Below, one piece after another: positions 16,310 through 26,571 of a stretch of 64,000 nt of DNA (positions are counted from its first letter, which is position 1; the number at the start of each line of letters is the position of its first letter). The notes below the pieces were generated by a model. The model did not search any database, was not told where the DNA came from, and saw nothing but the letters and a program-made list of their open reading frames with translations. Where the stretch lies: contig NZ_JAHLLW010000010.1 in assembly GCF_019426345.1 (NCBI RefSeq), positions 1 through 64,000 on the forward strand, written 5' to 3'. The DNA is from Marinomonas lutimaris. Lineage in GTDB: Bacteria > Pseudomonadota > Gammaproteobacteria > Pseudomonadales > Marinomonadaceae. The position numbers were made by a program, and so were the translations under genes.

Positions 16310-18586
16310 TTGGTGGCAAGTATACCCTGCATGGTTAAGCATTTACGCACCTACGCCTTATTTTTTCAAAGTCTTTTCATATTGCCTCTTGCGCAAGCGC
16401 AAGTTGATCAATGGGACTGGACGCCCAAAGAATCCCTGACGACTGAGCAGAAAGCACAGCTAAGTCGATATTGTCAGGGCTCATACATTAGCAGCTGGAC
16501 AGCGACAGATACAGAGGGAACTAATCTCACCGCTGACCTCATCGTTCGTGACGAGAACGGTGTCATTCACCTTCAAGGTGCGGCTGAAATCATTCAGCCT
16601 AAATCTACCTTGTCCGCGGATAGCATAGAAGGCATTCCAGATGATTATTATCTCGCTGAGGGCAATGTCACCTTGCGAAGTGAAAATCAGCTCATCCGCA
16701 GCTCAACGGGTTATATCGCGAACAGCGGTGATGCACCAACAGTATTCAAAGATGCCAAATTCCTTAGCCACGAAACAGGTGCGCGCGGCGAAGCTAAATC
16801 CTTATCTCGCAATCAAGACGGAGTCGTCTTTATTGAGGAAGGCTTTTTTACTACTTGTGAACCAAACCAAGAAAGCTGGAAGCTATATGGCAGCTCAATA
16901 AAGCTAGACACAAAAAGTGGCTTCGGTACAGCAAAGCACGTACAGGTGCGTATTGCTGACATACCTGTTTTCTATTTTCCTTGGTTAAGATTCCCAATAG
17001 ACAATGCTCGTCAAACCGGTCTTCTCTTTCCTACTTTTAGCTATTCCGGATCAGATGGACTGAGTGTTTCGACACCCTTTTACTGGAATATTGCCCCAAA
17101 CTACGATGCGACCATTACGCCGCATTTTATCCAAGAAAAAGGCGAAGGGATTGACTTAGAACTCCGTCATTTAAGCCCTTATGGGGAAACAACTTACGAG
17201 CAATCTACTTTTTCTGACAACGATGAAGGCGAACAGACTCTCTTAAAATTAAAATCCACGCAAAAGTTTAATCAGTCCTTTAGCGCTGGCTTTTTATTAG
17301 AAGACAATCCAACAAAAGATAAATACCCAGAAGCAAACAGCACGTCGATAGCAGAAAAAGACCATTACGAACGCAGTCTGTACTTTGCCTTTAACAATGG
17401 TAACTTTCTTAACAAGGTGACTTACTTAACTTATCAAACACCTGATGATACAGAAGACGAACCATTTGAATGGTTGCCTCGTATAGACAGTTCTTATCGT
17501 ATAGCAACATCCTTCTTGGATTATAAAATTGATGCTCAATACACAGACTTTTATGACCCAGCCGAAGACAACTTTGACGGACAACGTATCGCTCTTAATC
17601 AGGACATCAAACTTGACCTAGGCAGTGACTGGGGAAGCTTAACGCCAGGTATTTTAGCTCAATATAGAGATTACGATCTTCATGACTATACATCAGACTC
17701 TGATAGCAACACCTCTGTTGGGCATATCACCAGCTATGTAGATTCATCATTACTATTTGAACGTAACTTTCTGAATAATCAAACAGTATGGCGCCAAACA
17801 CTTGAGCCTCGTTTAAGTTATTTGAACTCACCATTCGAATCACAAAATCAGATTCCTGATTTTGATGCCAGCGAACCGACTATGACCTACTCTCAAGCCT
17901 TTAGTCATAGCCGATTTAACGGCAATGATCGCATTGGTGATACAGAACAAGTCACTCTTGGTTTAGAAAGTCGTCTATATGATGAAAACAATAATGAAAA
18001 ATGGGCATTCAAAGCAGGTCAGATCTTCTATTTAGAAGACCGTTATGTTGGTATTGAAGGGACAACGGATAAAAATACCGCCATTGATGACGCAAAACGA
18101 AGCGATCTACTGACATCAGCTAATTATAATGGCAACCGCTACAGTCTAACGGGTAATTTGAATTACAACCTAGACGATAGCGAGGTAAACTTAGCTCAGC
18201 TTATCGCGTCTTTAGAGCCAGTTGATGACATAAAAATAAACCTAAGCTATTTGTACTCAATCAATAACACAGACCCGGATGATGATGCCAAACAAGCAAG
18301 CATAGGAACTATTTTGCCGATCAATCAAAATTGGTCCATGTATACACAATATACCTATGATTTCTTAAGAGAGGATGGCACTAAAGAAATTGCAGGGGTA
18401 GGCTATGAAAACTGCTGTATCAAGGTTTCGATGAGCTATCAACATTGGCTCAACAATGACAATGAGTTTGATAGAGGCGTCTTTTTACAATTTATTTTAC
18501 GTAGCTTAAGCAGTTCTGGCGGCGCTAACACCGAAGCCAACAATATTGCTGACAGCTATTGGAACCAAGGAAAAGTTGGATATTAA
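16310..18586 (+). CDS. lptD: LPS-assembly protein LptD
   Basis: Outer-membrane beta-barrel that, with lipoprotein LptE, inserts lipopolysaccharide in the outer leaflet. It has a signal peptide (about residues 1-31), a periplasmic OstA/LptA-like jellyroll (about 60-210) and a C-terminal barrel of alternating strands to the end. Cysteines in SRYCQGSY, FTTCEPN and the NCC pair near residue 705 match the disulfide pattern of the family. The 758-residue length is normal. The start is uncertain: TTG at 16310 has TTAGGA nine bases upstream, with GTG at 16313 and ATG at 16331 as alternatives. surA follows after two bases. Confidence 0.95.
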   Translation: MVASIPCMVKHLRTYALFFQSLFILPLAQAQVDQWDWTPKESLTTEQKAQLSRYCQGSYISSWTATDTEGTNLTADLIVRDENGVIHLQGAAEIIQPKSTLSADSIEGIPDDYYLAEGNVTLRSENQLIRSSTGYIANSGDAPTVFKDAKFLSHETGARGEAKSLSRNQDGVVFIEEGFFTTCEPNQESWKLYGSSIKLDTKSGFGTAKHVQVRIADIPVFYFPWLRFPIDNARQTGLLFPTFSYSGSDGLSVSTPFYWNIAPNYDATITPHFIQEKGEGIDLELRHLSPYGETTYEQSTFSDNDEGEQTLLKLKSTQKFNQSFSAGFLLEDNPTKDKYPEANSTSIAEKDHYERSLYFAFNNGNFLNKVTYLTYQTPDDTEDEPFEWLPRIDSSYRIATSFLDYKIDAQYTDFYDPAEDNFDGQRIALNQDIKLDLGSDWGSLTPGILAQYRDYDLHDYTSDSDSNTSVGHITSYVDSSLLFERNFLNNQTVWRQTLEPRLSYLNSPFESQNQIPDFDASEPTMTYSQAFSHSRFNGNDRIGDTEQVTLGLESRLYDENNNEKWAFKAGQIFYLEDRYVGIEGTTDKNTAIDDAKRSDLLTSANYNGNRYSLTGNLNYNLDDSEVNLAQLIASLEPVDDIKINLSYLYSINNTDPDDDAKQASIGTILPINQNWSMYTQYTYDFLREDGTKEIAGVGYENCCIKVSMSYQHWLNNDNEFDRGVFLQFILRSLSSSGGANTEANNIADSYWNQGKVGY

Positions 18587-18588
18587 TC

Positions 18589-19839
18589 ATGAAGTTGTTT
18601 TCTTTTTTCTGTTACATTCTATTGGCTTTAATGCCGCTACAAACACTGCACGCAGCACCAACAAAAATTGATGGCATTTCGGCTATCGTTGATTCTAAAC
18701 CCATTTTGGAAAGTGACATTGTGAGCCGCTTTCAAATCGTAAAAGACCGCGTTCCAGGCGGAGTAATGACAGATAATATTCATCGTCAAATCCAGAACCA
18801 AATGATTGATGAAGCATTACAAGTCAACTATGCCCGCAAAGTCGGTATGCGCGCATCTAGCTCAGAGGTAGATAATGCCATCCTTGGTGTCGCAAAAAAC
18901 ATGAATTTAGACTTACAAGGTTTGAAAAATGTTCTTGCTAGCAAAGGCATAAATTATGATCGCTACCGCGAGCAGATTGAGCAAGAAATTCTTATCAACA
19001 ACATAAAACGCGAAATCGTTAAAAAACGTATCGCTATTTCAGATCAAGAAATTAACGACTACCTCAGCTCAGACACCAGCATCACCAAAGAAAAAGAGCA
19101 AGTACATCTGCGCCATCTAATTATTAGAGCAAGCAACCCTGAAGAAGCCGCTGCCAAAATTAAAACCATTGCTGGAAAAATAAACTCAGAGGATGACTTT
19201 GTTCAGCAGGCCATTGAAAACTCAGACGGTCAATTTGCCATAGAAGGCGGAGACTTAGGCTGGCGCCCATTAAACCAACTACCACCATTATTTGTACGAG
19301 CTCTCGAAACGGAAAAAGGCCCACTTATTGGCCCATTGCAAAGTAATGCAGGTTTCCATTTATTGTGGGTGATAGAAAAGCGTTCACCAGATGTAACGCT
19401 ACAGCAACAAACTAAAACTCGACACATCCTAGTTCGCGCTAATGAAATCCGTAACATGGAACAAACAAAAGTTCTTGCTGATGAAATTTACAGCAAATTA
19501 GAAAATGGGGCTGACTTCACTCAACTAGCAAAAGAATACAGTGAAGATCAAGGCTCTACGCTACAAGGTGGTGATTTAGGTTGGGTAACGCCTGGGACAA
19601 TGGTACCTGAATTCGAAGAAGTAATGAAAAACACCAACATCGGTGACATTAGTAAACCGTTCCGCACACAATTTGGCTGGCACATTCTGCAAGTCGAAGG
19701 TCGTCGTGAAGCGGACATCAGTGACAAAGTAAAACGTGTCAATGCTGAACGAGCTTTAACAGCGCAAAAACAAGACATAGTACTTGGCAACTGGCTTGAT
19801 GAACTACGAGCTGACGCCTTTATTGATATTAAAAATTAA
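18589..19839 (+). CDS. surA: Periplasmic chaperone/peptidyl-prolyl isomerase SurA
   Basis: Periplasmic chaperone for outer-membrane proteins, LptD among them. A signal peptide covers about residues 1-22 (ending LHAAP), then the N-terminal SurA chaperone domain (about 25-160) and two parvulin domains (about 165-270 and 275-375). [10 protein letters not shown] and [10 protein letters not shown] open the two domains, and both contain the GGDLGW signature. The start is the ATG at 18589 just after the lptD stop; a longer frame would run into lptD. Its position next to its client lptD and before pdxA is conserved. Confidence 0.96.
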   Translation: MKLFSFFCYILLALMPLQTLHAAPTKIDGISAIVDSKPILESDIVSRFQIVKDRVPGGVMTDNIHRQIQNQMIDEALQVNYARKVGMRASSSEVDNAILGVAKNMNLDLQGLKNVLASKGINYDRYREQIEQEILINNIKREIVKKRIAISDQEINDYLSSDTSITKEKEQVHLRHLIIRASNPEEAAAKIKTIAGKINSEDDFVQQAIENSDGQFAIEGGDLGWRPLNQLPPLFVRALETEKGPLIGPLQSNAGFHLLWVIEKRSPDVTLQQQTKTRHILVRANEIRNMEQTKVLADEIYSKLENGADFTQLAKEYSEDQGSTLQGGDLGWVTPGTMVPEFEEVMKNTNIGDISKPFRTQFGWHILQVEGRREADISDKVKRVNAERALTAQKQDIVLGNWLDELRADAFIDIKN

Positions 19840-19849
19840 GAGAAAAACA

Positions 19850-20869
19850 ATGGCACATAATTCGGTAGAATCACTCCCCATTATTGCCATTACCTCTGGT
19901 GAACCTGCGGGTATCGGCCCAGATATTATTTTAAGCGCTTTAAACGAGCAGGCATTCCCTGCTCGTTTAATTATCCTAGCAGATCCTGATTTACTTGAAG
20001 ACAGAGCTCTAACGCTAGGCCTAGCGGTAGAGATTAAAACACTCAATAGCTCACAAGATGTCACAACACACCAGCAAGGTACAATTAGCGTATTGCCGGT
20101 CCAACTGGCAAATAAAACCATTGCCGGTGCTCTGGATATTAGGAACTCCCCCTATGTACTAGAAACCCTAACAAAAGCAGGCGAAGGCTGTATAAACAAA
20201 GAATTTGATGCCATTGTCACACCACCCGTTCATAAGGGTATTTTATGTGAAACCGGAATTCACTTTTCCGGACATACTGAATTTTTTCAAGCTCAATGCA
20301 AGTCACCACATGTCGTTATGATGCTAGCAACAGAAGCAATGAAAGTGGCGTTGGTAACAACACACCTACCACTTAAGGATGTGTCTTCTGCTATCACAGA
20401 GCAAAGTATCAGCCTTGTAGTGAAAGCACTCAATCAAGACCTACAAGAAAAATTCGGTATTGCACAACCTAAAATCTTAGTCTGCGGTTTAAATCCACAT
20501 GCAGGTGAAGACGGCCACCTTGGCCGAGAAGAAATTGACGTCATTATCCCGACCCTCAATAAACTTCGCCAAGAAGGCCTAAACTTAATCGGACCACTCC
20601 CTGCAGACACCTTGTTTACACCAAAATACTTAAATGATGCCGACTGCGCCTTGGCTATGTATCACGATCAAGGTTTACCTGTGTTAAAATATTCAGGTTT
20701 TGGTAATGCCGTCAATATTACATTAGGCTTACCTATTATTCGGACATCCGTCGACCACGGCACAGCCATTGACTTGGCTGGCACAGGCAAAGCAAATAAC
20801 GGCAGCCTTAAAGTGGCCATTCAACATGCTATTAACATGGCAAATAACGCGAAAAAGTTTTCTAAATGA
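19850..20869 (+). CDS. pdxA: 4-hydroxythreonine-4-phosphate dehydrogenase
   Basis: NAD-dependent enzyme of pyridoxal 5'-phosphate synthesis that oxidises 4-phosphohydroxy-threonine. Family motifs are [14 protein letters not shown] at the N-terminus, [15 protein letters not shown] (metal histidine), [14 protein letters not shown] and [12 protein letters not shown]. The start is the ATG at 19850, ten bases after the surA stop, giving 339 residues; the frame open upstream overlaps surA. Its stop overlaps the rsmA start by four bases (ATGA), so the two are coupled. Confidence 0.96.
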   Translation: MAHNSVESLPIIAITSGEPAGIGPDIILSALNEQAFPARLIILADPDLLEDRALTLGLAVEIKTLNSSQDVTTHQQGTISVLPVQLANKTIAGALDIRNSPYVLETLTKAGEGCINKEFDAIVTPPVHKGILCETGIHFSGHTEFFQAQCKSPHVVMMLATEAMKVALVTTHLPLKDVSSAITEQSISLVVKALNQDLQEKFGIAQPKILVCGLNPHAGEDGHLGREEIDVIIPTLNKLRQEGLNLIGPLPADTLFTPKYLNDADCALAMYHDQGLPVLKYSGFGNAVNITLGLPIIRTSVDHGTAIDLAGTGKANNGSLKVAIQHAINMANNAKKFSK

Positions 20870-21666
20870 GCAAACCACAACCCCATAAAGCCAGAAAAAG
20901 ATTCGGCCAAAACTTCCTTCATGATCACGGTGTTATTCGTCGTATTGTGGCGTGCATTGGCCCTAAAAAAGGTCAGCGCATCGTTGAAATTGGGCCAGGT
21001 AAAGGCGCATTAACGGAAGGCATTATCAGTGTTACTGAGCGCATGGACGTTGTCGAGCTTGACCGTGATCTTATTCCTATTTTAAAAGTGAATCTGTTTC
21101 GCTTCCCTGAGCTTACTGTTCATGAAGCTGATGCTATGAAATTTGATTTCACGTCATTAAGTACTCCAGAACAAGCCATTCGAGTTGTAGGTAACCTGCC
21201 TTATAACATTTCGACACCGCTTATTTTTCACCTATTAAGCCAAGCAGATGCAATTGAAGACATGCACTTCATGCTGCAAAAAGAAGTCGTTGATCGTTTG
21301 GCTGCGCGTCCAGGTGACAGCCTATATGGACGATTAAGTGTTATGGCGCAGTATTACTGCTCTGTCGAATCACTTTTTATTGTTGGGCCTGAATCATTCG
21401 ATCCAGCACCGAAAGTTGATTCAGCTATTGTTAGAATGACGCCTCACAAAACGCTGCCTCATCCTGTCAATAACATCAAAATGTTAGAAGACATGGTAAG
21501 AATCGGCTTCCAGCAACGTCGAAAAACCCTACGCAATAACTACAAAGGCGTGTTAGACAATGATGATTTCACTGCTCTAAACATTGACCCAACACTACGC
21601 CCAGAAAGATTAGACGTAGAAGACTTTGTTCGAATTACCAACTACGTCCTCAAAAAGGAAGGGTAA
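20866..21666 (+). CDS. rsmA: 16S rRNA dimethyladenosine transferase
   Basis: Dimethylates the two adjacent adenosines in the 3' terminal helix of 16S rRNA during late 30S assembly. Motifs are [11 protein letters not shown] at the N-terminus, [14 protein letters not shown] (SAM loop), [10 protein letters not shown] and the catalytic [15 protein letters not shown] (about residue 108 on). The C-terminal region has [13 protein letters not shown]-like residues ([12 protein letters not shown]). The length is 266 residues. The start overlaps the pdxA stop and apaG begins directly after the stop codon. Confidence 0.97.
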   Translation: MSKPQPHKARKRFGQNFLHDHGVIRRIVACIGPKKGQRIVEIGPGKGALTEGIISVTERMDVVELDRDLIPILKVNLFRFPELTVHEADAMKFDFTSLSTPEQAIRVVGNLPYNISTPLIFHLLSQADAIEDMHFMLQKEVVDRLAARPGDSLYGRLSVMAQYYCSVESLFIVGPESFDPAPKVDSAIVRMTPHKTLPHPVNNIKMLEDMVRIGFQQRRKTLRNNYKGVLDNDDFTALNIDPTLRPERLDVEDFVRITNYVLKKEG

Positions 21667-22041
21667 ATGCAAAAATATGACGTCGTGGTTTCCGTTCGTA
21701 CAGAATACCTAGCAGGACAATCAACACCAGCAGAGTCACGCTATGTGTTTGCTTATCATATTTCCATTACCAACTGCGGAACTGAATCAGCCAAGCTTCA
21801 AACCCGCCACTGGATAATTACTGATGGCAACGAGCAAGTTCAAGAAGTGAAAGGTAGCGGCGTCATTGGTGAATACCCGTATTTAGGTCCAGGCGAATCA
21901 TTTCATTACACCAGCGGAACAGTGATGGAAACGGTTGTTGGTAGCATGCAAGGCAGCTACCAATTTCTGGCCGATGACGGCACCGAATTCAAAGCCCCTA
22001 TCCGCCCGTTCACCTTATCCGTTCCAAATCAGGTTCACTGA
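21667..22041 (+). CDS. apaG: ApaG protein (DUF525)
   Basis: Small cytoplasmic protein with a fibronectin III-like fold, also called Co2+/Mg2+ efflux protein in older annotation. Its biochemical role is unsettled. Typical family stretches are FAYHISITNCG, LQTRHWIITDG, VKGSGVIGEYPYLGPGESF and YTSGTVMET with GSMQGSYQF. The length is 124 residues. The ATG follows the rsmA stop without a gap, and apaH follows after eight bases, the conserved rsmA-apaG-apaH arrangement. Confidence 0.95.
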   Translation: MQKYDVVVSVRTEYLAGQSTPAESRYVFAYHISITNCGTESAKLQTRHWIITDGNEQVQEVKGSGVIGEYPYLGPGESFHYTSGTVMETVVGSMQGSYQFLADDGTEFKAPIRPFTLSVPNQVH

Positions 22042-22049
22042 GGCTATTT

Positions 22050-22877
22050 ATGGCTACCTATGTTATTGGTGATTTACAAGGCTGTCTCACGCCTCTCATA
22101 CAGCTTTTAGAGCAAATCAATTATCATCCAGAGCAAGATAAGCTTTGGTTTGCTGGTGATCTAATCAATCGCGGTGAAGAGTCTCTAGAAACGCTACGTT
22201 TCATCAAGTCACTAGGCAATAATGCGACGATTGTTTTAGGTAATCATGACCTGCATTTGCTCGCCGTCTCTCACGGCCATGGAAAGCTAAAACGTGGCGA
22301 TACACTCGCAGAAATACTAACTGCTGGTGACCGTGACGACCTAATGGATTGGTTACGCCATCAACCTCTGTTTCACTATGATGCGCAACTCAATACCGTC
22401 ATGACTCATGCCGGCATTCCACCTTGTTGGGATTTAAAAAAAGCACAAACACTTGCTAAAGAAGTAGAAGACAAACTGAAATCAGACAGTGTTGATGATT
22501 TTTTTGCCACCATGTATGGTAATAAGCCAGATCAATGGAGCGACGATCTGACAGGGCTAGACCGCCTTCGAGCTATTACTAACTATTTAACTCGCATGCG
22601 ATTCTGCGACGAGAACAGTAAACTCGATTTAGAGTCAAAAGAAGGTATCAACACAGCAACTAAAGGTTACGCACCTTGGTTTAACTACCCGACAAAAGTG
22701 CCTGAAGATTGCCATATCGTTTTTGGGCACTGGGCCGCTCTAGAAGGGAAAACCCAAAAAGAACGTATTCACGCACTGGATACGGGTTGCGTCTGGGGTG
22801 GAAGCCTAACCGCTTTGCGCCTTGAAGACAGACAGCGTTTCAGTACACCTTGCACAATAAATCGGAATAATTCATGA
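22050..22877 (+). CDS. apaH: Symmetrical bis(5'-nucleosyl)-tetraphosphatase
   Basis: Splits diadenosine tetraphosphate (and caps derived from it) to two ADP. It is a calcineurin-type metallophosphoesterase of 275 residues, with the metal-site motifs VIGDLQGC, WFAGDLINRGEESLE and VLGNHDLHLLAV. VMTHAGIPP supplies a further histidine and FGHWAALEG lies near the C-terminus. Its last codons overlap the glpE start by four bases (ATGA). Confidence 0.96.
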   Translation: MATYVIGDLQGCLTPLIQLLEQINYHPEQDKLWFAGDLINRGEESLETLRFIKSLGNNATIVLGNHDLHLLAVSHGHGKLKRGDTLAEILTAGDRDDLMDWLRHQPLFHYDAQLNTVMTHAGIPPCWDLKKAQTLAKEVEDKLKSDSVDDFFATMYGNKPDQWSDDLTGLDRLRAITNYLTRMRFCDENSKLDLESKEGINTATKGYAPWFNYPTKVPEDCHIVFGHWAALEGKTQKERIHALDTGCVWGGSLTALRLEDRQRFSTPCTINRNNS

Positions 22878-23194
22878 CTTACACTTGTATCGACATCGCC
22901 GACGCTCTCCCAATCATTGAAAATAATGCCGCTATTGTAGATATCCGCGATTTAGTTAGTTTTCAAAATAGCCACATGACAAACGCTATTAACCTTACTA
23001 ATGACAACGTTCAAAACTTTATTGATAGCACGGAAAAAAGCCAACCGGTTATTGTCTGCTGTTATCACGGCAACAGCAGCAAAGGCGCAGCAGAATACCT
23101 TGCCTCTCAGGGCTTCAAAGAAGTTTACTCTTTGAATGGCGGCTTTAGCCAATGGAGCGCAATGCTCCCTGATCAATGCGAGACAGGTAAATAG
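22874..23194 (+). CDS. glpE: Thiosulfate sulfurtransferase GlpE (rhodanese)
   Basis: Single-domain rhodanese that moves sulfane sulfur from thiosulfate to an acceptor such as cyanide or thioredoxin. The active-site cysteine lies in the loop VIVCCYHGNSSKGAAEYL; a second cysteine stands directly before it. The 106-residue length matches GlpE. It is the fifth gene of the pdxA-rsmA-apaG-apaH-glpE-cca run and overlaps apaH. No metabolic link to its neighbours is obvious. Confidence 0.9.
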   Translation: MTYTCIDIADALPIIENNAAIVDIRDLVSFQNSHMTNAINLTNDNVQNFIDSTEKSQPVIVCCYHGNSSKGAAEYLASQGFKEVYSLNGGFSQWSAMLPDQCETGK

Positions 23195-23200
23195 ATAAAA

Positions 23201-24298
23201 ATGACACTCCCTTATCAAGTTTATCTCGTAGGCGGCGCCGTTAGAGACGCTTTACTTGAACTCCCAGTTATCGACCATGACTGGGTCGTCACAGGCGCCA
23301 CACCAGAACAACTTGAAGAAAGAGGGTTTCAACAAGTTGGAAAACAATTCCCTGTTTTCCTGCACCCAAAGAGTAAAGAAGAATACGCCCTTGCCCGTAA
23401 AGAAAAAAAACAAGGCGAAGGCTACACTGGCTTCATCTGTGATTTCTCACCAGATATCAGTTTAGAAGAAGACCTAGAACGACGAGATCTAACCATCAAC
23501 GCCATCGCAAAAGATGAAAGCGGCACCTTGATTGACCCCTTTAATGGTCAACAAGATTTGCTCGACCGAGTATTTCGCCATGTCTCAGATGCCTTTATAG
23601 AAGACCCACTACGTGTATTACGAGTCGCCCGCTTTGCTGCGCGCTTGCATCACTTTGGCTTTACCATAGCGCCAGAAACCATGCTTTTGATGCAAGCTAT
23701 TAGCGCGTCTGGAGAGCTCTCCACATTAAGTGCAGAACGCATTTGGAAAGAGCTAGAAAAAGCCCTTAACACTTGCCATGCTGATGTTTTCTTTTCCGTA
23801 TTGAAGGAAGCGAACGCCCTTGAGAAACTCTTTCCTGAACTTATTTGGAAAGACAATCAAGTAACGACTAATATCTTAAGCCAAACAGAAATAACACCAG
23901 CTCAGCGCTGGGCCGTTCTCAGTAAAAACACGCCACTTACTGAACTGACCCAGTTACATCAACGTATCCGTAGCCCAAACCAATTCAAAATTCTCGCAGA
24001 GCAAACTCGCTCTTTTTTAGAGAATCAGCGCATTCCAATGAACGCCGTTTCATGGGAGAACTGGCTAATATCCGTCAATGCCATAAAAAAACCTCAACCA
24101 TTTATATTACTGATTGAAGTTCTAAGTCGCTTAACCAATAGCAGGTTTGAGGACTGGCAAAAACTACGAGACACTATTGCAGCAATCAATGCCGCAGGAT
24201 TAATCAAACAAGGCTTAAGTGGTGCAGAGCTAGGGCAAGCACTTAAAAAAGTGCGCGCCGAGGCTCTAGACAAAACACTTTCACCACTGATTAGCTAA
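23201..24298 (+). CDS. cca: CCA tRNA nucleotidyltransferase (short form without HD domain)
   Basis: Adds or repairs the 3' CCA of tRNAs. The class II polymerase head has [12 protein letters not shown], the metal-binding DHD in [18 protein letters not shown] and [16 protein letters not shown], the nucleotide-recognition region. The protein has 365 residues, about 45 fewer than E. coli Cca. I cannot find the HPE...HD stretch of the phosphohydrolase domain, so 2',3'-cyclic phosphodiesterase and phosphatase activity is probably absent. It closes the plus-strand run and converges on folB with only 31 bases between. Confidence 0.93.
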   Translation: MTLPYQVYLVGGAVRDALLELPVIDHDWVVTGATPEQLEERGFQQVGKQFPVFLHPKSKEEYALARKEKKQGEGYTGFICDFSPDISLEEDLERRDLTINAIAKDESGTLIDPFNGQQDLLDRVFRHVSDAFIEDPLRVLRVARFAARLHHFGFTIAPETMLLMQAISASGELSTLSAERIWKELEKALNTCHADVFFSVLKEANALEKLFPELIWKDNQVTTNILSQTEITPAQRWAVLSKNTPLTELTQLHQRIRSPNQFKILAEQTRSFLENQRIPMNAVSWENWLISVNAIKKPQPFILLIEVLSRLTNSRFEDWQKLRDTIAAINAAGLIKQGLSGAELGQALKKVRAEALDKTLSPLIS

Positions 24299-24329
24299 CT
24301 CTTAATAGCTCTATCAAACTATCACTTTC

Positions 24330-24695
24330 TTAATAAGTCACAGCAGATTTTCTGTGAATTTTCACACCGACAGCCTGCGCCGCTGAAACCGCGCCGGGTT
24401 TACGCAAAGTTAACGTGACAGCATTCAACTTAAACCGCCCAATCAACTCGCCTACTAAATGCTCAGCTAAGGTTTCGATTAACTCAAACTGACGCTCTGC
24501 ACAAAATGCCAAAATATAATTCGAGATAGCTTCGTAATCTAGGGTCTTAGCCAGATCATCGGTCTCTGCTGGAACACGGTTATCGTGTTCCATTTCTAAA
24601 TCAAATACCAAATCCTGCTGAATCTTTTTTTCCCACTCATAGACACCAATCACGGCTTGAGTTTTTAGACCTTCAATAAAGACCAAGTCTTTCAT
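24330..24695 (-). CDS. folB: Dihydroneopterin aldolase
   Basis: Converts 7,8-dihydroneopterin to 6-hydroxymethyl-dihydropterin and glycolaldehyde in folate synthesis. It has 121 residues with the family opening MKDLVFIEGLKTQAVIGVY and the WEKKIQQDL stretch. DYEAISNYI, the catalytic-site glutamate in LIETLAEHL and the conserved lysine in LTLRKPGAV are also present. It lies one base after the tsaD stop codon, on the same strand. The plsY gene often found between or beside these two genes is missing. Confidence 0.94.
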   Translation of the reverse strand: MKDLVFIEGLKTQAVIGVYEWEKKIQQDLVFDLEMEHDNRVPAETDDLAKTLDYEAISNYILAFCAERQFELIETLAEHLVGELIGRFKLNAVTLTLRKPGAVSAAQAVGVKIHRKSAVTY

Positions 24696-24696
24696 A

Positions 24697-25734
24697 TTAA
24701 GATTCCTTCAAAGGTGGCAATTCAGACAAAGGCCAACGAGCACGTATCGACAAGCTTAACTCAGAAGATTGGCCATTCACCAAACGCTGGGCACCCGCAT
24801 AAGCAATCATGGCACCATTATCAGTACAAAATTCTGGTCGAGCATAAAACACGCTGGCTTTTATTTTTTTCAACTGACTCTCAAGCTGTTCACGCAAACG
24901 CTGGTTTGCACTTACACCACCAGCGATAATTAACTGCTTCAAACCTTCCGCTTCCAGCGCACGGCGACACTTAATTACTAAAGTGTCCACCACTGCGGTT
25001 TCAAATGCCAAAGCGGCATCCGCTTTAAATTGCTCGTCACAACGGTCGTTATCGAGTGCATCATGAACCGACGTCAAAAACGCCGTTTTCAAACCGCTAA
25101 AACTAAAATCTAAACCTGGACGATCTGTCATAGGACGAGGAAATTTCAATCCAGATTTAGGATTACCTTGTTTTGCCAAAGCTGCAATTTGCGGCCCACC
25201 AGGATAAGGCAAACCAATCATTTTTGCCGCTTTATCAAACGCTTCGCCAGCAGCATCATCAAGAGATTGCCCTAGAAGACGATACTCACCAATCCCATCT
25301 ACTCGAACCAACTGAGTGTGTCCACCCGAAACCAGCAAAGCAACAAAAGGCATTTCAGGTTGAGACTCTTCTAACATAGGAGCAAGAAGGTGACCTTCCA
25401 TATGATGAACACCCAAAGCAGGAATCCCTAAAGCATACGCCAGAGAACGCCCAATCGTGGCGCCAGCCATTAAGGCACCAACCAAACCTGGACCGCTTGT
25501 ATAAGCAACAGCATCCAATTCCGACTTTTTCATTCCCGCTTCTTGCAACACTTCATCAATAAGCGGCAAGGTTTTACGAACATGATCACGAGAAGCCAAC
25601 TCTGGCACTACGCCACCATATTCAGCGTGCTGTGCAATTTGAGAATAAATCTTGTGAGCCAACAGACCATTGTCAGTATCGTAAATCGCGATACCCGTCT
25701 CATCACAAGAGGTTTCTAATCCCAATACTTTCAT
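24697..25734 (-). CDS. tsaD: tRNA N6-adenosine threonylcarbamoyltransferase
   Basis: Transfers threonylcarbamoyl to A37 of ANN-decoding tRNAs together with TsaB and TsaE. It is an ASKHA-fold protein with the metal-site motif [41 protein letters not shown] and [13 protein letters not shown]. The start is placed at the ATG at 25734, giving the usual 345 residues and the conserved opening [16 protein letters not shown]; the longer frame adds unsupported residues. It is divergent from rpsU, a widely conserved arrangement. Confidence 0.96.
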   Translation of the reverse strand: MKVLGLETSCDETGIAIYDTDNGLLAHKIYSQIAQHAEYGGVVPELASRDHVRKTLPLIDEVLQEAGMKKSELDAVAYTSGPGLVGALMAGATIGRSLAYALGIPALGVHHMEGHLLAPMLEESQPEMPFVALLVSGGHTQLVRVDGIGEYRLLGQSLDDAAGEAFDKAAKMIGLPYPGGPQIAALAKQGNPKSGLKFPRPMTDRPGLDFSFSGLKTAFLTSVHDALDNDRCDEQFKADAALAFETAVVDTLVIKCRRALEAEGLKQLIIAGGVSANQRLREQLESQLKKIKASVFYARPEFCTDNGAMIAYAGAQRLVNGQSSELSLSIRARWPLSELPPLKES

Positions 25735-26169
25735 CAAAATAATCTCATCAATAATTTGAGCGCATTGTACCCTATCTATCTCGACCGTTGCAGAGGAAAG
25801 AACCACTTACTTAAAAGACAAGCCAAATGAAATTAGACACAACAAGACAAAAGCATTATAATGCGCGCGTTTTAAATGTTTAAATTAAAAGGCAGGTGAT
25901 TTTTCTAGTTTGGCACATAGCTTCTGGTGTAAGTACTTCTTATGGCAGTTAAATGGCGATCCAAACACCCTCTTAAAAAATGAATACAGTTACAGACGCG
26001 ACAATAGTCTGTTCAGGGTTGGGCTTTTTATAGCCTAGAAAAATCGATCCATACTGGATCACACTCTGTTCAACAAAAGCGCGCTTTGAAAGCCCATTAA
26101 ATACGGGTATGATTCACGCCGTTTTTGTGAATACTTAAACTTTAGAAAAATATTATTAAAGGTAATAAC
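25735..26169. other. Intergenic region and rpsU leader
   Basis: 435 bases between divergent tsaD and rpsU. A sigma-70 promoter lies at 25833-25862, which leaves an rpsU leader of roughly 300 bases. Inside it is a small palindrome at 26046-26060 (GATCCA, three bases, TGGATC). I see no LexA-type box (CTGT-N8-ACAG), no open reading frame worth calling and no canonical terminator in the leader. Confidence 0.5.
25833..25862 (+). promoter_or_regulatory. Sigma-70 promoter of the rpsU-yqeY-dnaG-rpoD operon
   Basis: TTAGAC at 25833-25838, an 18-base spacer and a perfect TATAAT at 25857-25862, followed by GC-rich bases (GCGCGCG), as in growth-rate-controlled ribosomal promoters. It faces rpsU. Confidence 0.7.
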
Positions 26170-26385
26170 ATGCCAGCAGTAAAAGTAAAAGATAACGAAC
26201 CATTTGACATCGCTCTACGTCGCTTCAAACGCTCTTGTGAAAAAGCAGGCGTTTTGGCTGAAGTTCGTCGTCGTGAATGCTACGAAAAACCAACTACTCT
26301 TCGCAAACGTGCTGCAGCCGCTGCTGTTAAACGCCACGCTAAGAAAGTTTCTCGTGAACAGAAGAAATTCCAACGTTTGTACTAG
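26170..26385 (+). CDS. rpsU: 30S ribosomal protein S21
   Basis: Small basic protein of the 30S subunit involved in translation initiation. It has 71 residues, rich in arginine and lysine, with the family opening [20 protein letters not shown] and the signature [20 protein letters not shown] lies upstream of the ATG. It is the first gene of the macromolecular synthesis operon and is separated from the rest by a terminator, which lets S21 be made in excess over primase and sigma-70. Confidence 0.97.
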
Positions 26386-26455
26386 GCCAATCTGCCGTTT
26401 GGCAATTTGCTAAAAAACAAATGTTTGCCTAGACGTTTCTAACATTTAGGCTTAT

Positions 26456-26491
26456 AAAAAACGGCTAGTTAAGCAACTAGCCGTTTTTTTT
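26456..26491 (+). terminator. Internal terminator between rpsU and yqeY-dnaG
   Basis: A perfect stem (ACGGCTAGTT at 26461-26470 with AACTAGCCGT at 26475-26484) with an AAGC loop is followed by seven T residues and preceded by an A-run. An attenuating terminator between rpsU and dnaG is established for the E. coli operon. Confidence 0.92.
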
Positions 26492-26571
26492 GCTTCCAAA
26501 GAGACCTCTGCGCAGCGTTACAGGCAAACTGTCTCAGTGAATTAAAGCTCTATGAATTAAAAGAGGATCCC

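Noticed and set aside
25915-25932. Sigma-54-like TGGCAC-N5-TTCTG in the rpsU leader
   Set aside because: The essential GC of the -12 element is missing, and rpsU is a housekeeping gene with a good sigma-70 promoter upstream.
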